NCBI GenBank assembly: GCA_020631735.1 | Contig: CM036201.1 | Location: forward strand, 77,214,087-77,278,086 | Direction: 5' to 3' | Origin: Saccharum officinarum | Taxonomy: Eukaryota; Streptophyta; Magnoliopsida; Poales; Poaceae | DNA length: 64,000 nucleotides | Shown: positions 12,301-25,189 of the stretch, piece by piece | Position numbering within the stretch: the first letter of the stretch is position 1 | Layout of the letters: every line of letters starts with the position of its first letter | Position numbers and translations under genes: made by a program | The notes under the pieces: model-generated | The model's input: the letters and a program-made list of their open reading frames with translations, nothing else | Told to the model about the DNA's origin: nothing | The model's database searches: none

Positions 12301-14387
12301 ATCAACTCTTACAAAAAGTTTAGGAATAATTTGATGATGTTTAATTATATCCTTAATTATATGCTTTAGAAATTAGTTAATAAATACTAAAATGATTTGA
12401 GTTAATGATGAAATGATTTGGGTGGATTTTTGGAGTTGATTGTGGACCTTGGAACACAATTACCTCTGCTGTTCCTTGGTCATTTGTTTACTTGATTGCT
12501 AGACTCATGATCAACTTATGATAATGAAAACTACAAATGCTTTTAAGTTTAATTAAGCACTTGTTTTGTGGATGCATGTATAGAGTTGTGATTGCCTCTT
12601 GTACGCAACCTCTTGGGTAAAAAGATTAAGCTTTATATGTGTTTCCATTTCTAGGTCTTGATAATCCATGTTAGTGTATTTCCTTTGTGGTAATAAACTA
12701 AAGTGTTTTATGATAATTACTTGTTATTGTACCGTGAAGGAAGGTTGTACTCAAGTCAATTAAGTTGTTAGGCTTTCATCCATGCACTTCCATGCATTCC
12801 ATCATGCTAAAGCATGCATCATTAATACGTGTAGTGTACGGGAGTGAGAAGGTTCACGTTGACCAATCTTCGGAAAAGTGTCATCCACCAGTGGTGTTGA
12901 TGTCAAGTTTGAATTCAGTGATCCTTCTGTAGAATCTAACCTTCTCTGCAACACAGGCAAAAGCCCCGGAGCATACAACCCTTTTCTTGTATTTATAATT
13001 ACTTTTATAATTCGAGTCATATGATATGTGCATTAAGTAAAATAGGAATTGGTTGTAAAACCAATTGCTGCATGACTACCTTGATTTATTCAGATATCTT
13101 CCTTGTCGCCCATTAGTATGTAGGTCGATATCTCTAATGCTTAGAATGATTAGACTTCGGTAGAAGCCGAATGATGGTTTCATCGTTCGCGTGATATAGG
13201 TTTTACCTTGGTTCTTATTGCCTCTGTTTTTGGATCATGAGATTACCATGATAATGTTAATGTTAAATAGAGACCGGGTGGGTTAGCTTGCATTGAGAAT
13301 TGAGTCTCGATGTAGTGCTCTGCCTGTGTCGATTAAGGACCGTTCTGATTGTAGCCTTGCTGATCAAGATTGAAAGTACTTAACTGCATGCCCCCGGTAA
13401 GCCTGAGTACCTCAGCTAGTCTATTATGTGAAAGGACAACCGTGCACTAGGAGTGAAGAGATGACAGGAGTAGCGTGTACCCACCCTACTGGAATAGGGT
13501 AGGGCGGTGGAGTACTGTGCTCTCGGGTGGCGCGAACTAGTTCATGTTTTGGAGGATCCGAGAGAATGGTTGATATATGTAGGTCCGGGACCTGCATATA
13601 TCGTGCTGGTTAAGGTTTACTCTAGCTAGATGTACATCGATTTGAATCACCATCTCTCCCGGATAGTGAGAAACTTGATCACTGCACTACATCGCAGTTA
13701 ATCAATGGAATATGGTTACTTTGGGTACGAGATATGGTACGAAATGAGATGAGATGATTAATTAAGTGATTGAAATAGATTAGGTGCAAACTGCATACTA
13801 TGGACATACTTAATACATTGCTAAAACATTGACAGTTAGGATCTACTTGTAGTAAGCTTTTATGCAAAGTTATTCTTGAATCTTGCTTCAGACTTCCCTT
13901 GTATCCCTTAAAGCATGCATCCCCTTGGAGTCTTTTCTTTTAGTCGGGTAAGTCTTGTTGAGTACCCTCATATACTCAGGGTTTGTTAAACCCCTGTTGC
14001 AGGTTGTGACTTGTGCTGCTAATCAAGGTCATGTCGGTGGGCTCGATATGATCTGGATGTTTCTTCTACTTTATGTGCCTCTTCTAATGTGCTTCCGCTG
14101 TTCTATTCACCTTTTGGATCTTAAGTTAAGTTTTACTTAAACATGTTTTGTAAACTAATGTTATAAGACTTCCGCACTTCGATGTAAGTTATTTTTGTAA
14201 TAAGTGTTGTAATGTTGTGGCAACTCCATTGTTGATCTTGTATGAGTTGTAAAATATGGATGATTCGGGGTTCCCCGAGGACACCCGACAAACTACCGGA
14301 TTATCTGGCTCTCATGTGCAGTAGTCAGAGGTCTTTAAGACAATGATGGGCACATGTGGGCCATATAATTTGGCCGGTTCTGCCACA
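9309..14387 (+). mobile_element. very long solo LTR, probably gypsy
   Basis: The region opens with TGTAACACCCTAGGTGTTAC (9316), typical of long gypsy LTRs of the Tekay/Retand size class, and ends GGTTCTGCCACA at 14387. Taking the start as TGCTTTG at 9309 gives TG...CA ends and near-identical flanks ATTCA (9304-9308) and ATTCG (14388-14392). A start at 9316 is the alternative. Without the nested LTR it is about 3.8 kb. It has no internal coding domain. A GC-rich stretch at 11260-11960 gives open frames with no recognisable domain. The 12000-14300 part is AT-rich and noncoding. Confidence 0.65.
9542..10811 (+). mobile_element. solo LTR, family S copy 2
   Basis: Begins TGTTGGCATAATTAATGC and ends TTAATTACCGTCAACA. 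The flanking duplication is perfect, ATAAT (9537-9541 and 10812-10816). It shares CTATAAAAGTCACCCCTACG and the CACCACGCTTACA block with the solo LTR at 1037-2803. It is inserted in the long LTR 9309-14387. There is no internal domain. Confidence 0.92.
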
Positions 14388-14683
14388 ATTCGCTTTCTGC
14401 CTGAGGGTCCTAAAATGCTGTGTGTTTTCTAGGCACCACTCAGTCGGTATTTGCTTTTTCTTCCTTTTTTTGACGGAGGTAATACCCTGCTTTTATACAA
14501 AGCATAGAGTTTGGTACAAAATACCAACACCATCGTTTACCAAAAAGCCGAGAAGGATCAGCCAACCTAACTCCAAACTCAAGGCTACCAAGATCTGACA
14601 CAAAACAAAACAAAGCAACTAGAAACTTATTACAACAGCCCTTCTATTTCCATGTCTTTAGATTGCCTCGAGAGATCCTCTAG

Positions 14684-14869
14684 CTAGCTCCTTAAGTGCA
14701 TGGTTTTGTCTTCGAGGAACATGACATCTTCCACCTTCAATAGGATTTTCCATTTCTGCATGAAGGAAAACATTTTGTGGAAAATTTCATTAGAAGATTT
14801 CAGAAACCTCTTTTCTATCCCCATTTTGTTACGAGTAGTCCACATGATCCATAGTACTATAGAAAACAT
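14684..14869 (-). pseudogene. extreme C-terminus of L1 ORF2
   Basis: The peptide FSIVLWIMWTTRNKMGIEKR resembles the end of plant L1 ORF2 proteins (W.IW..RN....). It is the continuation of the zinc-binding segment at 28359-28550 once the inserted LTR element is removed. It is read on the minus strand and is not independently functional. Confidence 0.7.
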
Positions 14870-14947
14870 GAAGAATTTGATTTGGTAATTATTGCTATGA
14901 AGTTGTAGCCACTGCTCAAAAGCATCCTATAGGCTACACGATATCCT

Positions 14948-15075
14948 TGAAGGAGAATAGAATTGGTGGAATATTGGTTGTATTGCATTGGGCCTCATGG
15001 GCTGATTATATACGGTACATAGGACTAACACCCCATGTGGGTAGACAATATATACTATTCCTATTTGCTCTAACA
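14948..15075 (+). repeat. left short LTR
   Basis: 128-bp copy with TG...CA ends, matching 28220-28350 with scattered differences. It is followed by TCCCCCCACAGTCACAGCGG, in which I see no initiator-Met primer site. Confidence 0.85.
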
Positions 15076-16565
15076 TCCCCCCACAGTCACAGCGGGAGCG
15101 CTAGAAGAAGCTGACAAGCTAACATCCCCCCATAGTCATAACAGTCGATGTCTTGCGTATGCTGCGGCTAGAGAAGAAGCCGATGAGTCCTCATGCAGCG
15201 CAGTAGCCCTTTGTGCCGATGTCAAGGTAGCCGAGCGTGAGGGCAGAGGAGTTGTGGTTGAGGATCCGTGCTGGAGATAGCCATGGTCAACGTAGCAGTC
15301 GAGGTAGCCATGTTGACGGAGCTGCAGGCGCACAAGAGGCACCACGGTGATGATGGAGACGTGTTGATGCAAGTCATTATGGAAGGGGGCGATGCCGAGG
15401 TTGATGCAGTCAGGGCCGTTGAAGACGTAGATGAAAGGCGATGATGCAATCAAGGCAGATGAGGTGGGAATGGGAGGGTCGATGCAGTCAAGCCACATGG
15501 ACCGAGGCGTGGGTTGGGTTTGCATGACCTAGCAATGTGTCGAGGAAGAAAGCACGCGCCGGTGTTGCCAATACCGGCCGTACAAGGTAGAGGACCCTAA
15601 CCTTGCATTAGCTTCTGAGGGACCAGTAGAGAAGGACTCGGCGACGGTTACGGTGCGCAGAACGGCGGGGTAGAAGGTGCCGATGCAGCATGCAATTGTT
15701 GGAGTAGACGAAGTAGGTGGGGACAAGGCGGTGACGCTGATGTCGTGGTTGTGCTGGACGAAGAAGAAGCAGTGCGGTAGCGGACGCGTCGAACCCGAAG
15801 GCGAGCAGTCCGGGCGGGAGCAGATGCTCAGGAGTGAGTAGTCCGGACGTAGGGTGTGGTGATAGTGGTGGATGAGCAGTGGTGGCCTGCACAAGGGCAT
15901 TGACGGCCTCATGCTCATAGGTAGCGCTCCAAGTTGACGGCGAAGACCTGATCAATAGGATGAAGACCTTGTGTGGACGGATGGCGCAACAAAGATTGCG
16001 CAGCATAGTTATCAATGCACAGGGGACAACGATGTAGATGCAATGGCGTAGCAGACTCACAGATGACAGTACTGAGGCCTGACGAGGTGACACAATAGCA
16101 AGCCGGCAGCCTTGTTGCTCGGAGAAGATGCATGTAGAAATCGACGATGGACGACACAGGAGCTGGGTGGATCGCGCATAATCAGTTGTACAGACTGAGT
16201 ACATGTGAGGTGCAGCGACGATGGAAGAAGTCAGTGGAGGCTAGAAAACCCTACCTGATAAATCAACAATTTATTTCAAAGAAGGATTATGGTGTGCCCC
16301 GATCTGTGGTAGCGATGACGAACTAACAATGTAGACATGCGGACTGAATGACCGAGAAGCGATGCAGGAAGGTGCCCCCTTAGCATCGCGTGCCTCAGCC
16401 AGGCCGCACAGTCAAAGATGTAGATGCCAGTGAAGTCGATGCCGATGCCGAAGTAGTACACACGAGGTTGACGGGCGGTGGGCGACTCAATCCCGATCAA
16501 TGATCGGGCAAACCAAAAAGGATACATTAGCAGCAACATCCTATGTAGGATCCTTGGTACACGTG
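15076..16565. other. left internal region of the short-LTR element, noncoding
   Basis: About 1.5 kb of purine-rich sequence. A CATCCCCCCACAGTC-like block at 15073 is repeated as CATCCCCCCATAGTC near 15124. Minus-strand open frames of up to 198 codons are low-complexity and overlap each other. I do not call genes here. Confidence 0.6.
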
Positions 16566-18831
16566 TGAAAGTCCCTAGTTTGGTTTTGGCTAATTGATGA
16601 AACCTAGGACTAACCTTTGTATCTAAGTGGATGATTTAGATAAAGGTGGTCATTGAATATGAGACATGACATTGACTCATGTGACCAAGATGATCAAGAC
16701 CAAGATGATGCTTGGCTCGATGGACCGGTTGTGAAGGTGAAGGGCAAGTCGAGGCTTCGAAGCGAAGGACCATGCGATGGTGAAGCTTGAGCAAGACTTG
16801 GCGCCGATGGACTGATGCAACGGTGAAGAGCAAGTGAAGTCAAGGTCGATGGATCGAGACGGTTATGTGATGATATGAAGTGGATCATATCTTTTGGAAA
16901 AATAAAATGGGCTCAAGACAAAGGTATAACCATAGGGCCATTTTGTTTTGCACTCAAGACACCATAGAGGGTGTGAGTGGTTTAGGATCGATAGCCGAAC
17001 TATTAAGAGGGGAAGTCTTATCGGTTATTCGACGCACGGGTGCCACTAGGTGAATTCATGAAGTGCATTGCATGTAGGGCCTAGTGAGCTAACTGGAAAA
17101 CCTTCGAAAATGATTATGAAAATGCTAACACACGTGCACAAGGTGGTGATCACTTGTTGGTGTTGGCACATTTATGAAGGCGTTGAAGTTTGAGCGGTAG
17201 AGAGGGTTTGGGTCTCTCTCTCCCTCCCGCCGAGCTTGCGAGCGTGGGATTTAGGCGTTTTTGAGGAGTTGAAATGCCTATTTTCCACTACGCCAGAAGT
17301 CAGAAAAGAAACGAAGGCGAAAGGAGATCACAGAGGTGACCGGACACTGCACCGGACGCGGTCATGGTATGATCGGACGCGTCCGGTCAGCAGTCAGGCG
17401 TGCAGGTGCTAGGGTTTGCAACCGGCGCGTCCGGTCACTTGCGGGACCGGCGCGTCTGGTCAGGTGCCCAGAAGGAACTGCGGTTCGCAAGGACGATCGG
17501 ACGCGGGGCGCGTCCGGTCACATGTGATCGGACGCGTCCGATCGTTGAGGGAGCTTACTGGACTCTAACCGGACGCGGGCACTGCCGCGTCCAGTTGTTG
17601 ACTGGAGCGTGTCCGGTCGTTGCTTCGTGGGTGCGCGGTACTGTGCGATCGGCGCGTCCGGTCGTTCGACAGGCGCGTCCGGTCGTTCGACAGGCGCGTC
17701 TGGTCGTTTGATGGGCGTGTCCGGTCGTTTGACAGGCGCGTCCGATCGTTGCCTGGGGCGCGTCCGGTCATTGGTTTGACCGTTGGGGTCAATGACCATT
17801 GGAGGATCGGACGCGGTTGAGCGCGTCCGGTCAGTTATGACCGGCGCGTCCGGTCATCCCGAAAAAGACCTAGTGAAGGGGTATAACGGCTCTATTCGGA
17901 TGGGATGCTTATAAATACTTGTTGGCCAGCCCTTGGGGAGGAATCTTGTGATTTCTAACATACTTGTACATCCTTTGAGCTAGATCATCTCCTACTACTC
18001 ATCTCTCTTGCTTGATTGCAAATCATAAGTGAGATTGAGTGATCCCAAAGTGCATTGCATAGCTTGAGGGCATCTAGTGGCACTTGTGGGTGGTTTAGCC
18101 AGTGGATTTCTTGTTACTCTTGGAGAGTACCGCTCCTAGCCGCCTTGGAGATTGTTGGAGGCGTTGGCAAGAGAAGGTGTTTGTTCTTGGCCACCTCCGG
18201 TTGATTGTAAGAGGTTCTTGTGCTTTCCTCGGCGGAGCGCCAAAAGCAACTCTAGTGGATTGCGCGTGTCATTGAGTTACCTCACTTGAGAGTGGTGTCT
18301 TGTGGTGCCTTGCGGGGCATGCCTTGAGGGGTAAGTGACTTGAGGGTCACACCGAGGAACCATCTAAGTGTTGGTCGACACAACCGGTGATGTAGCTTGT
18401 CGGTGCACGAACACCGGGTGAACAAAAATATTATGTCACTTATCTTCCGGTGGTTGGTCTTCATATTGTGTTGTTGTCAATATTGATTGATTGTATATCA
18501 TCTTGGTGATTGGCAACATCTTCACTCCACCGTCAGTATAAGAATCACAATCCTCTCTCTTGCATTTATATTTACTAGAATATCTTGTGTAGCTCTAGTA
18601 GTAGCTTTGCTAGTAGTTGTTAGCTTGCTCACTAGTGTAAGGTTAGTAACATAGTACTTGTGTGAACTAGAGATCATAATCTACTAGACTTGTGGATAGG
18701 AGGCTTGCATCACTACCGTAGGCTAAGCAAAACTCGCTTTACGGCATTTGTTATTCTAACAAGTTTACTTAGTGTTTATTGTAGATTTTTTATAGGCTAT
18801 TCACCCCCCTCTAGCCATCTAGGACCTAACA
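16566..18831 (+). repeat. 5' LTR of the SIRE-type element
   Basis: Starts TGAAAGTCCCTAGTTTGG and ends ATCTAGGACCTAACA; 2266 bp. A TATAAATA box at 17910-17917 is a plausible promoter. A CpG-rich tract at 17330-17860 holds many GCGCGTCCGGTC words. Confidence 0.95.
17651..17774 (+). repeat. 21-bp minisatellite in the 5' LTR, six units
   Basis: Six tandem units close to GGCGCGTCCGGTCGTTCGACA with period 21, starting at 17651, 17672, 17693, 17714, 17735 and 17756. The 3' LTR has five. Variation is mainly C-to-T or G-to-A at CpG sites. Confidence 0.9.
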
Positions 18832-18833
18832 AA

Positions 18834-18846
18834 TGGTATCGGAGCC
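18834..18846 (+). other. primer-binding site, initiator Met tRNA type
   Basis: TGGTATCGGAGCC lies two bases after the 5' LTR. It matches the common copia primer site TGGTATCAGAGCC except for one G. Confidence 0.9.
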
Positions 18847-18891
18847 GTGGTCACCGTTTTAATCAAGGCTTAACATCCTTCGGTGTGAAAA

Positions 18892-20913
18892 ATGGCTTAA
18901 ATTGTGTTCAATCATGTTGGGGGCAAGCCACCGTTCTTTGATGGTGTTAGTTCTTTTGCTCATTGGAAGAGAAAAATGACAATGTACCTTGGTTCTATTC
19001 ATGAGAGAGTATTGCAAGTCACCGAGAATGATTTTGCTATCATTAATCCCGATCATCTCACCGATGAAGATAGAGCAAATAGAACATGCAATAGAATGGC
19101 TCTCAATACATTGTACAATGATATTGACACAAAAGTATTTGAGGGCATCAAGAATTTATAATCGGCAAATGAAGTATGGACAAGGTTGAGTGAAACATAT
19201 GAGGGCACTAAGGTTGTGAAGAGTGCCAAGCTATATGGGCTCAAGAGTGAGTTTGAGAATTTCAAGATGAAAGAAGAAGAAACAATCTTAGAGATGTTTC
19301 ATAGATTACAAGTCATTATGAATGATCTCAAAAGCTTAGGGCACAAGACACAAGACCAAGACTTTTGCCACAAGTTCTTGTTGAGCTTACCAAGAAGATT
19401 CAAAATGTTGATCATGATGTTACAAAGAGATGGGCTTGATGCAATGAAGCCCAATAATTTACTTGGTGAAGTCTTGACATATGACAAGTATGATCAAGAT
19501 GCCGATGAGAAGGAGAAGAAGGAGGAAGAAAAGAAGAAGAAGACTGTGGCATTCAAGGCCATCTCCTCCAAGGGTAAAGCTATCATCATAGAAGAAGAAG
19601 AAGACAATAATGAAGGTGAAGATTTTGAAATTGATGATGAGGCACTTGCTCTTGTAGTCAAGAAAATGGGTCACATGTTCCTTAAGAGAAGAGGCTTCAA
19701 AAAGAGAAATGACAATTTCAAGAGCAATGAGCAACAAAGGAAGTGCTTCAATTGTGATAGCACCGAACATCTTCAAGCCGAATGTCCCTATGATAAGAAG
19801 AAGAACAACAAGAGGAGCAAGTTTGAGAAGAAAAAGAGAGAAGCTAAGATGACTTTCAAGAAGGGCAAGAATGGAGTCTATGTGGCCACTTGAGAAAGTG
19901 ATGATGAAGAAGAAGAAGAATCATCCAACAAGGCTTTTGCTTCCATTGCTATCAACAAGAAGCCATCACTATTTGATTCATCCTCTTCATGCTTCATGGC
20001 CAAAGAAGCTAAGGTATTATATGATGAGAGTGATGATGAAAGTGAAATGGAATATGCTCATGATAGTGATAGTGATAATGATAATGAAAATGATGATGAT
20101 GAACCAACTAAAGAACAACTATATGACTTGATGCAACAAACTAGAGACATAGCTATTGCCAAGAACAAGGAGTGTAAGAAGCTTTCAATGAAAGTAGCAA
20201 TACTTGAGAAAGTTCTTAGTGAGCTTAAGACCACTCATGAGAGTCTAGTGGAAGACCATGAGGATCTTGGTAAGGCTCATTCCAAGCTTGAAAAAGCTCA
20301 CTCATTGCTACTTGAGCAACAAGCAAAGAAGGAGGTTGTTGTATCATGTGATATAGGTGTTACATGTGATATAATTGATGAATCCTCTTATGAACCTATC
20401 ATCATGTCAAATGCTAACCCTTCTTGTAGCTCTTCATCCACCACCATCGACTCTACCTCCACTACTAGTGATGGTCTCACTTGTGATACCTCACTAATGG
20501 TTGAGAATGAGACTCTCAAGAGAGAGGTGGATGAGCTCACTCATGCCCTAGGCAAGGCCTATGGTGGTGAGGCCCGCTTGCTTAAGTGCTTGGGTAGCCA
20601 AAGGTTCTCTCTTAACAAAGAGGGATTGGGCTACAACCCCAAGAAAGGCAAGTCGGCCTTTGCAACTCCAAAGCATAGCTTTGTGAAGGGCAATGGTCGG
20701 TTTTGCAATAGATGCAAGCAAGTTGGGCATCTAGAGAATAATTGCAATAAAAGGAACCAAAGCAAGAACCTTGTTAATGCTATACCTTTTGATTCTTGCT
20801 ATGTACTTACCAAGGGTGTGAAGGGTGTGAAAGCTAAGTTTATTGGTACACCCATTGTTGGCCCAAAGAAGAAGGCTATTTGGGTACCAAAGAGCTTAGT
20901 TACTAACCTATAA
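18892..20913 (+). pseudogene. gag of the SIRE-type element
   Basis: From ATG 18892 the frame encodes a copia Gag (GGKPPFFDGVSSFAHWKRKM near the start; SAKLYGLKSEFENFKMKEEE then ETILEMFHRLQVIMNDLKSL in the capsid). A first zinc knuckle (CFNCDSTEHLQAEC) lies near 19744-19785. Then follow a long acidic, coiled-coil segment (about 20000-20330) and a second knuckle CNRCKQVGHLENNC near 20704-20745. Premature stops: TAA at codon 3, TAA at 19159-19161, and TGA at 19891-19893. All sit where a single C-to-T or G-to-A change explains them. Gag would package element RNA into virus-like particles. Confidence 0.9.
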
Positions 20914-23900
20914 GGACCCAAGCAAAAATGGGTACCTAAGCTTCATTGATTTGCTTGTAGGTTAATTACAAAGCCGGAGGAAGGCATTAGATTATTGATA
21001 GTGGGTGTACTCAACACATGACCGGTACATCAAGAATGTTTGACTCAATCAATGATAATAATAGTGGTGTTGAATCTATCACATTTGGCAATAACAAGAA
21101 AGGCAAGGTTATTGGATTGGGCAAGATTGTAATATCAAATGATTTGAGTATCTCCAATGTGTTGCTAGTTGAAAGCTTGGATTTCAATCTCTTATCCGTA
21201 GCACAAATATGTGATCTTGGTTACAAATGTATCTTTGGGGTTGAAGATGTGGAAGTCATTAGTATGGATGGCTCAAATGTGGCATTCAAGGGTTTTAGAT
21301 ATGAGAATCTCTACCTAGTTGACTTCAATGCTAGAGAAACTTCTTTGACAACTTGCTTAATCACCAAATCAAGCATGGGTTGGCTTTGGCATAGAAGGCT
21401 TGGTCATGTTGGCATGAAACAATTGAAGAAGCTTACAACTCACAATCTTGTCAATGGTTTGAAAGATGTTGAATTTGAGAAGAATAAGCTTTGTAGTGCA
21501 TGTCAAGCCAGGAAGCAAGTTGGAAGCTCACATCCAAAGAAGAGTATAATGAGCACATGCAAAGTATTTGATTTGATGCACATGGATCTATTTGGCCCAA
21601 CAACATACTCAAGCATAGATGGTAATAAGTATGGATTTGTCATAGTGGATGACTTCACAAGATTCACATGGGTATTCTTTCTTAGTGACAAAAGTGAAGT
21701 GTTTGACACCTTCAAGACCTTTCTCACTAGAGTTCACAATGAGTTTGAGATTAGAATCAAGAAAGTGAGAAGTGACAATGGAAGTGAGTTCAAGAATACA
21801 AGAATTGAAGAACTTTGTGATCACTATGGCATTGGACATCAATTCTCGGCCAAGTACACTCTACAATCAAATGGCCTAGTTGAGAGAAAGAATAGAACAT
21901 TACTTGATATGGGTAGATCAATGCTTCATGAGTACAATGTGAGTCAATCATTTTGGGATGAAGCAATCAATACCGCTTGCTACTACATCAATAGACTATA
22001 TTGTCATCCATTGCTAGAGAAGACCCCATATGAGCTACTTCATGGAAGAAAGCCCAATATTTCTTACTTTACGGTGTTTGGTTGCAAATGTTATATCTTG
22101 AAGAAGGGCACTAGATTGGGAAAGTTTGACAAGAGATGTGATGAGGGGTTCCTACTTGGTTATTCAACTACAAGCAAAGCTTATAGAGTTTGGAACAACT
22201 CAAGTGGCATTCTAGAAGAAGTCCATGATGTGCAATTTGATGAAACCAATGGGTCACAAGATGAAGAAGAAAATCTAGATGATGTTGGTGGAACTCAATT
22301 GGTAGAAGCAATGAAGAATATGGATATTGGGGACATTAGAGCAAAGCAAGTGATTGATATTCAAGATGATGATAAAGATCAAGTGCTCAATTCTCCATTC
22401 AAGCTAGCTAGTAACTCTCAAGTGCAAGATCATGGTGCTAGTTTATCTCATCAAGATACATCAAGTGATCAACCAAGCTCAAGCAATCAAGTGCAAGTAC
22501 TCCAACCACAACATGTTGCAAGAGATCACCCCATTAATAGTGTTATTGGTGATATTAGAAGTGGTGTGCAAACAAGATCAAGATTGACTATATTTTGTGA
22601 GCATGCATCATTTGTGTCAACCATAGAACCAAAGAAAATAGAAGAAGCTTTGAAGGATGCCGATTGGATCATGGCTATGCAAGAAAAACTAAACAATTTC
22701 ACAAGAAATGATGTTTGGGAATTGGTAGAAAGGCCAAATGACTACAATGTGATTGGAACCAAATGGGTGTTCAAAAACAAGCAAGATCAAGATGGCATTG
22801 TGGTGAGAAACAAAGCAAGACTAGTTGCTCAAGGTTACACTCAAGTAGAAGGTCTTGACTATGATGAGACATGCTCCCGTGGCAAGATTGGAGGCAATAA
22901 GGATTCTATTGGCTTATGCTTGTGCACACAACATCAAATTATATCAAATGGATGTTAAAAGTGCATTTCTCAATGGGATCATCAATGAGTTAGTCTTTGT
23001 TGAGCAACCTCCCGGATTTGAAGATGACAAGAAACCCAACCATGTATACAAGTTGAAGAAGGCTTTATATGACTTAAAGCAAGCATCTAGAGCATGGTAT
23101 GAGAGGCTAAGGGATTTCCTTCTCTCTAAAGGATTCAAGATGGGCAAGGTTGATACAACTCTATTCACTAAGAAGATTGGGAATGATCTATTCATAGTGC
23201 AAATATATGTTGATGATATCATCTTTGGATCAACCGATCAAGCTTATTGTGAAGAATTTGGTGCTATGATGGCCAAAGAGTTTGAAATGTCTATGATTGG
23301 TGAACTTAGCTACTTCCTTGGTCTCCAAGTCAAACAATTGAAGAATGGGACATTTGTGAGTCAAGGGAAATACATAAGGGACATGTTGAAGAAATTTGGA
23401 ATGCAAGATGCAAAGCCAATTTCAACTCCAATGAGTACAAATGGCAATTTGGATAGTGATTTTGATGGGTCTTTGATTGGAAGTCTACTCTATGTCACCG
23501 CATCAAGGCCGGATGTCATGTTTAGTGTTTGTATGTGTGCTAGATATCAAGCCTCACCTAGAGAGAGTCATCTCACGGCCGCAAAAAGAATATTGAGGTA
23601 CTTGAAGCAAACAAGAGATGTTGGACTATGGTATCCCAAGGGATCAAAGTTTGAATTGATTAGATATTCGGACTCCGACTATGGAGGTTGCAAGATCAAT
23701 AGAAAGAGCACAAGTGGCACATGTCAATTACTTGGAAGATCACTTGTGTCATGGTCCTCAAAGAAACAAAATAGTGTGGTAATCTCTACCGCCGAAGCCG
23801 AATATGTGAGTGCGGGGAGTTGTTATGCACAATTGCTATGGATGAAATCAACTTTGAAGGATTATGGCCTCAACTTCAAGAATGTGCCATTGCTATGTGA

Positions 23901-24132
23901 TAATGAAAGTGCAATCAAGATGATACAAAACCCGGTTCAACATGGAAGAACAAAGCATATTGACATAAGACATCATTTTATTAGAGATCATCAACAAAAG
24001 GGAGATATTGCCATTGAAAGTATTGGCACCGATGATCAACTTGCCGATATTCTCACCAAGCCACTTGATGAAAAGAGGTTTTGCAAGCTAAGGAATGAGT
24101 TGAACATTCTTGATTTCTCAAACATGAGTTGA
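20914..24132 (+). pseudogene. pol (PR-INT-RT-RH) of the SIRE-type element
   Basis: Protease DSGCTQHMTG lies at 20997-21026, preceded by an in-frame TAG two codons upstream where relatives have Trp. Integrase has HRRLGHVGMKQL...CSAC, then D (HMDLFGP), D (RSDNGSEFKN), E (GLVERKNRTLLDMG). RT: ADWIMAMQEKLNNF, GTKWVFKNK, a frameshift near 22868-22872 where ETF.APVARLEAIR has lost two bases, then QMDVKSAFLNG and YVDDIIFG. RNase H: SDSDYGGCKINRKSTSG, STAEAEYVSAGSC, KHIDIRHHFIRD, ending TGA 24130-24132. About 1030 codons in two frames. Confidence 0.93.
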
Positions 24133-25175
24133 ATGCATCCCACCCACTTATTGACATGCCTCTCCTTCGACATTGCAAGGTAAAGTTGATTGACATGACA
24201 TTCATCCTATGCTAAGGACTTGCTAGAGCATGTAGACATAATAAGGGGTACGCATGAGCATTCATGATAAATCTAATGAATTTGATGGATATATGTTACC
24301 ACTATTGCTTCTATGCTTATTTTGATCTAGTGGTGGCATATGACATGTGTGTGAGTTTGCAAACCTAGTGTTGAATCTACAAGATTTGCTATATGTGTTT
24401 AATTCAACATAGACAAGATAACCCTTATTATGAGGTGTGAAGAAGCTTGTCTTTGGTTCAAATCGAATTAAATATCTTTGACAAGTGTTCTAGGTTGAAC
24501 CAAATTTGATAAATTCTATCAAACATTGTTTTCTCTCCACAATTTGATCCCATTTTTGGGTAAGTTGTTGACAAAGGGGGAGCAAAATAAAATTTTGATG
24601 CACATAAGTAGGGGGAGCAAGCTCATAAACAAAGTTGTTGCATTTGTTTGTGCATTCTCATATGACTTGCTCTTTGCACATGTATTTAAATTCAATATAC
24701 ATGCTTGTGTGGTGCAATGCTAGTATAGAACTTGAATGATGAAATGATCTACTAGCATGCATAGGAATAGTTTACTTGTGGTATCTAGACGTGCTTTAAA
24801 CTTTACAAGTGGTCCAAGAACCTTTACTATAATGTTGATCTCATGGGGTTCTTGAGTTGTGATGGATGTCTAGTTACTTCATGATGCTAAGGATGGTGTA
24901 AAATGCAACTCCGATTGGTATCACGCTTCAAAGGTCCATTTCTTACACCTTAGCATCATTTTGGTAGAATTACTCTCTCAACACTTCTATCCATGCATAT
25001 GTGCAAAGCTTTCAATCCAAACTCTATACACATATGTAGGGAGAGCTAATGCTACAAAAACCGAGCTTGTGATAATTGTCCAAACTTTACTTATGAGCAA
25101 AATGATTGGACAAATATGACAAGTTCAAAACTTTTATTATCAAAATCATCTTTGTGAGGGTTGTCATCAATTACC
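24133..25175 (+). other. 3' noncoding region of the SIRE-type element
   Basis: About 1 kb between the pol stop and the polypurine tract. SIRE relatives may carry an envelope-like frame here. I see only short frames and two GGGGGAGCAA purine-rich blocks near 24577 and 24611. Confidence 0.75.
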
Positions 25176-25189
25176 AAAAAGGGGGAGAT
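25176..25189 (+). other. polypurine tract of the SIRE-type element
   Basis: AAAAAGGGGGAGAT immediately before the TG of the 3' LTR. Confidence 0.92.

Noticed and set aside
14465..14480. Target duplication for the minus-strand L1
   Set aside because: I compared TTTGCTTTTTCTTCC on the left with GGATTCATTTCCTG on the right; the match is too weak to claim.
15136..16204. Minus-strand frames up to 198 codons in the short-LTR element
   Set aside because: Overlapping low-complexity frames with no recognisable motif; more likely noncoding interior.
17288..17310. CACTACGCCAGAAGTCAGAAAA, resembling a CACTA terminus
   Set aside because: It is present at the matching place in both copia LTRs (again near 25909), has no inverted partner and no 3-bp duplication. 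The resemblance to the CACTA end at 42363 is likely chance.
17651..17774. Regularly spaced direct repeats resembling a CRISPR array
   Set aside because: The 21-bp units are contiguous, without unique spacers. They lie inside a retrotransposon LTR and recur in the other LTR, so they are a minisatellite.
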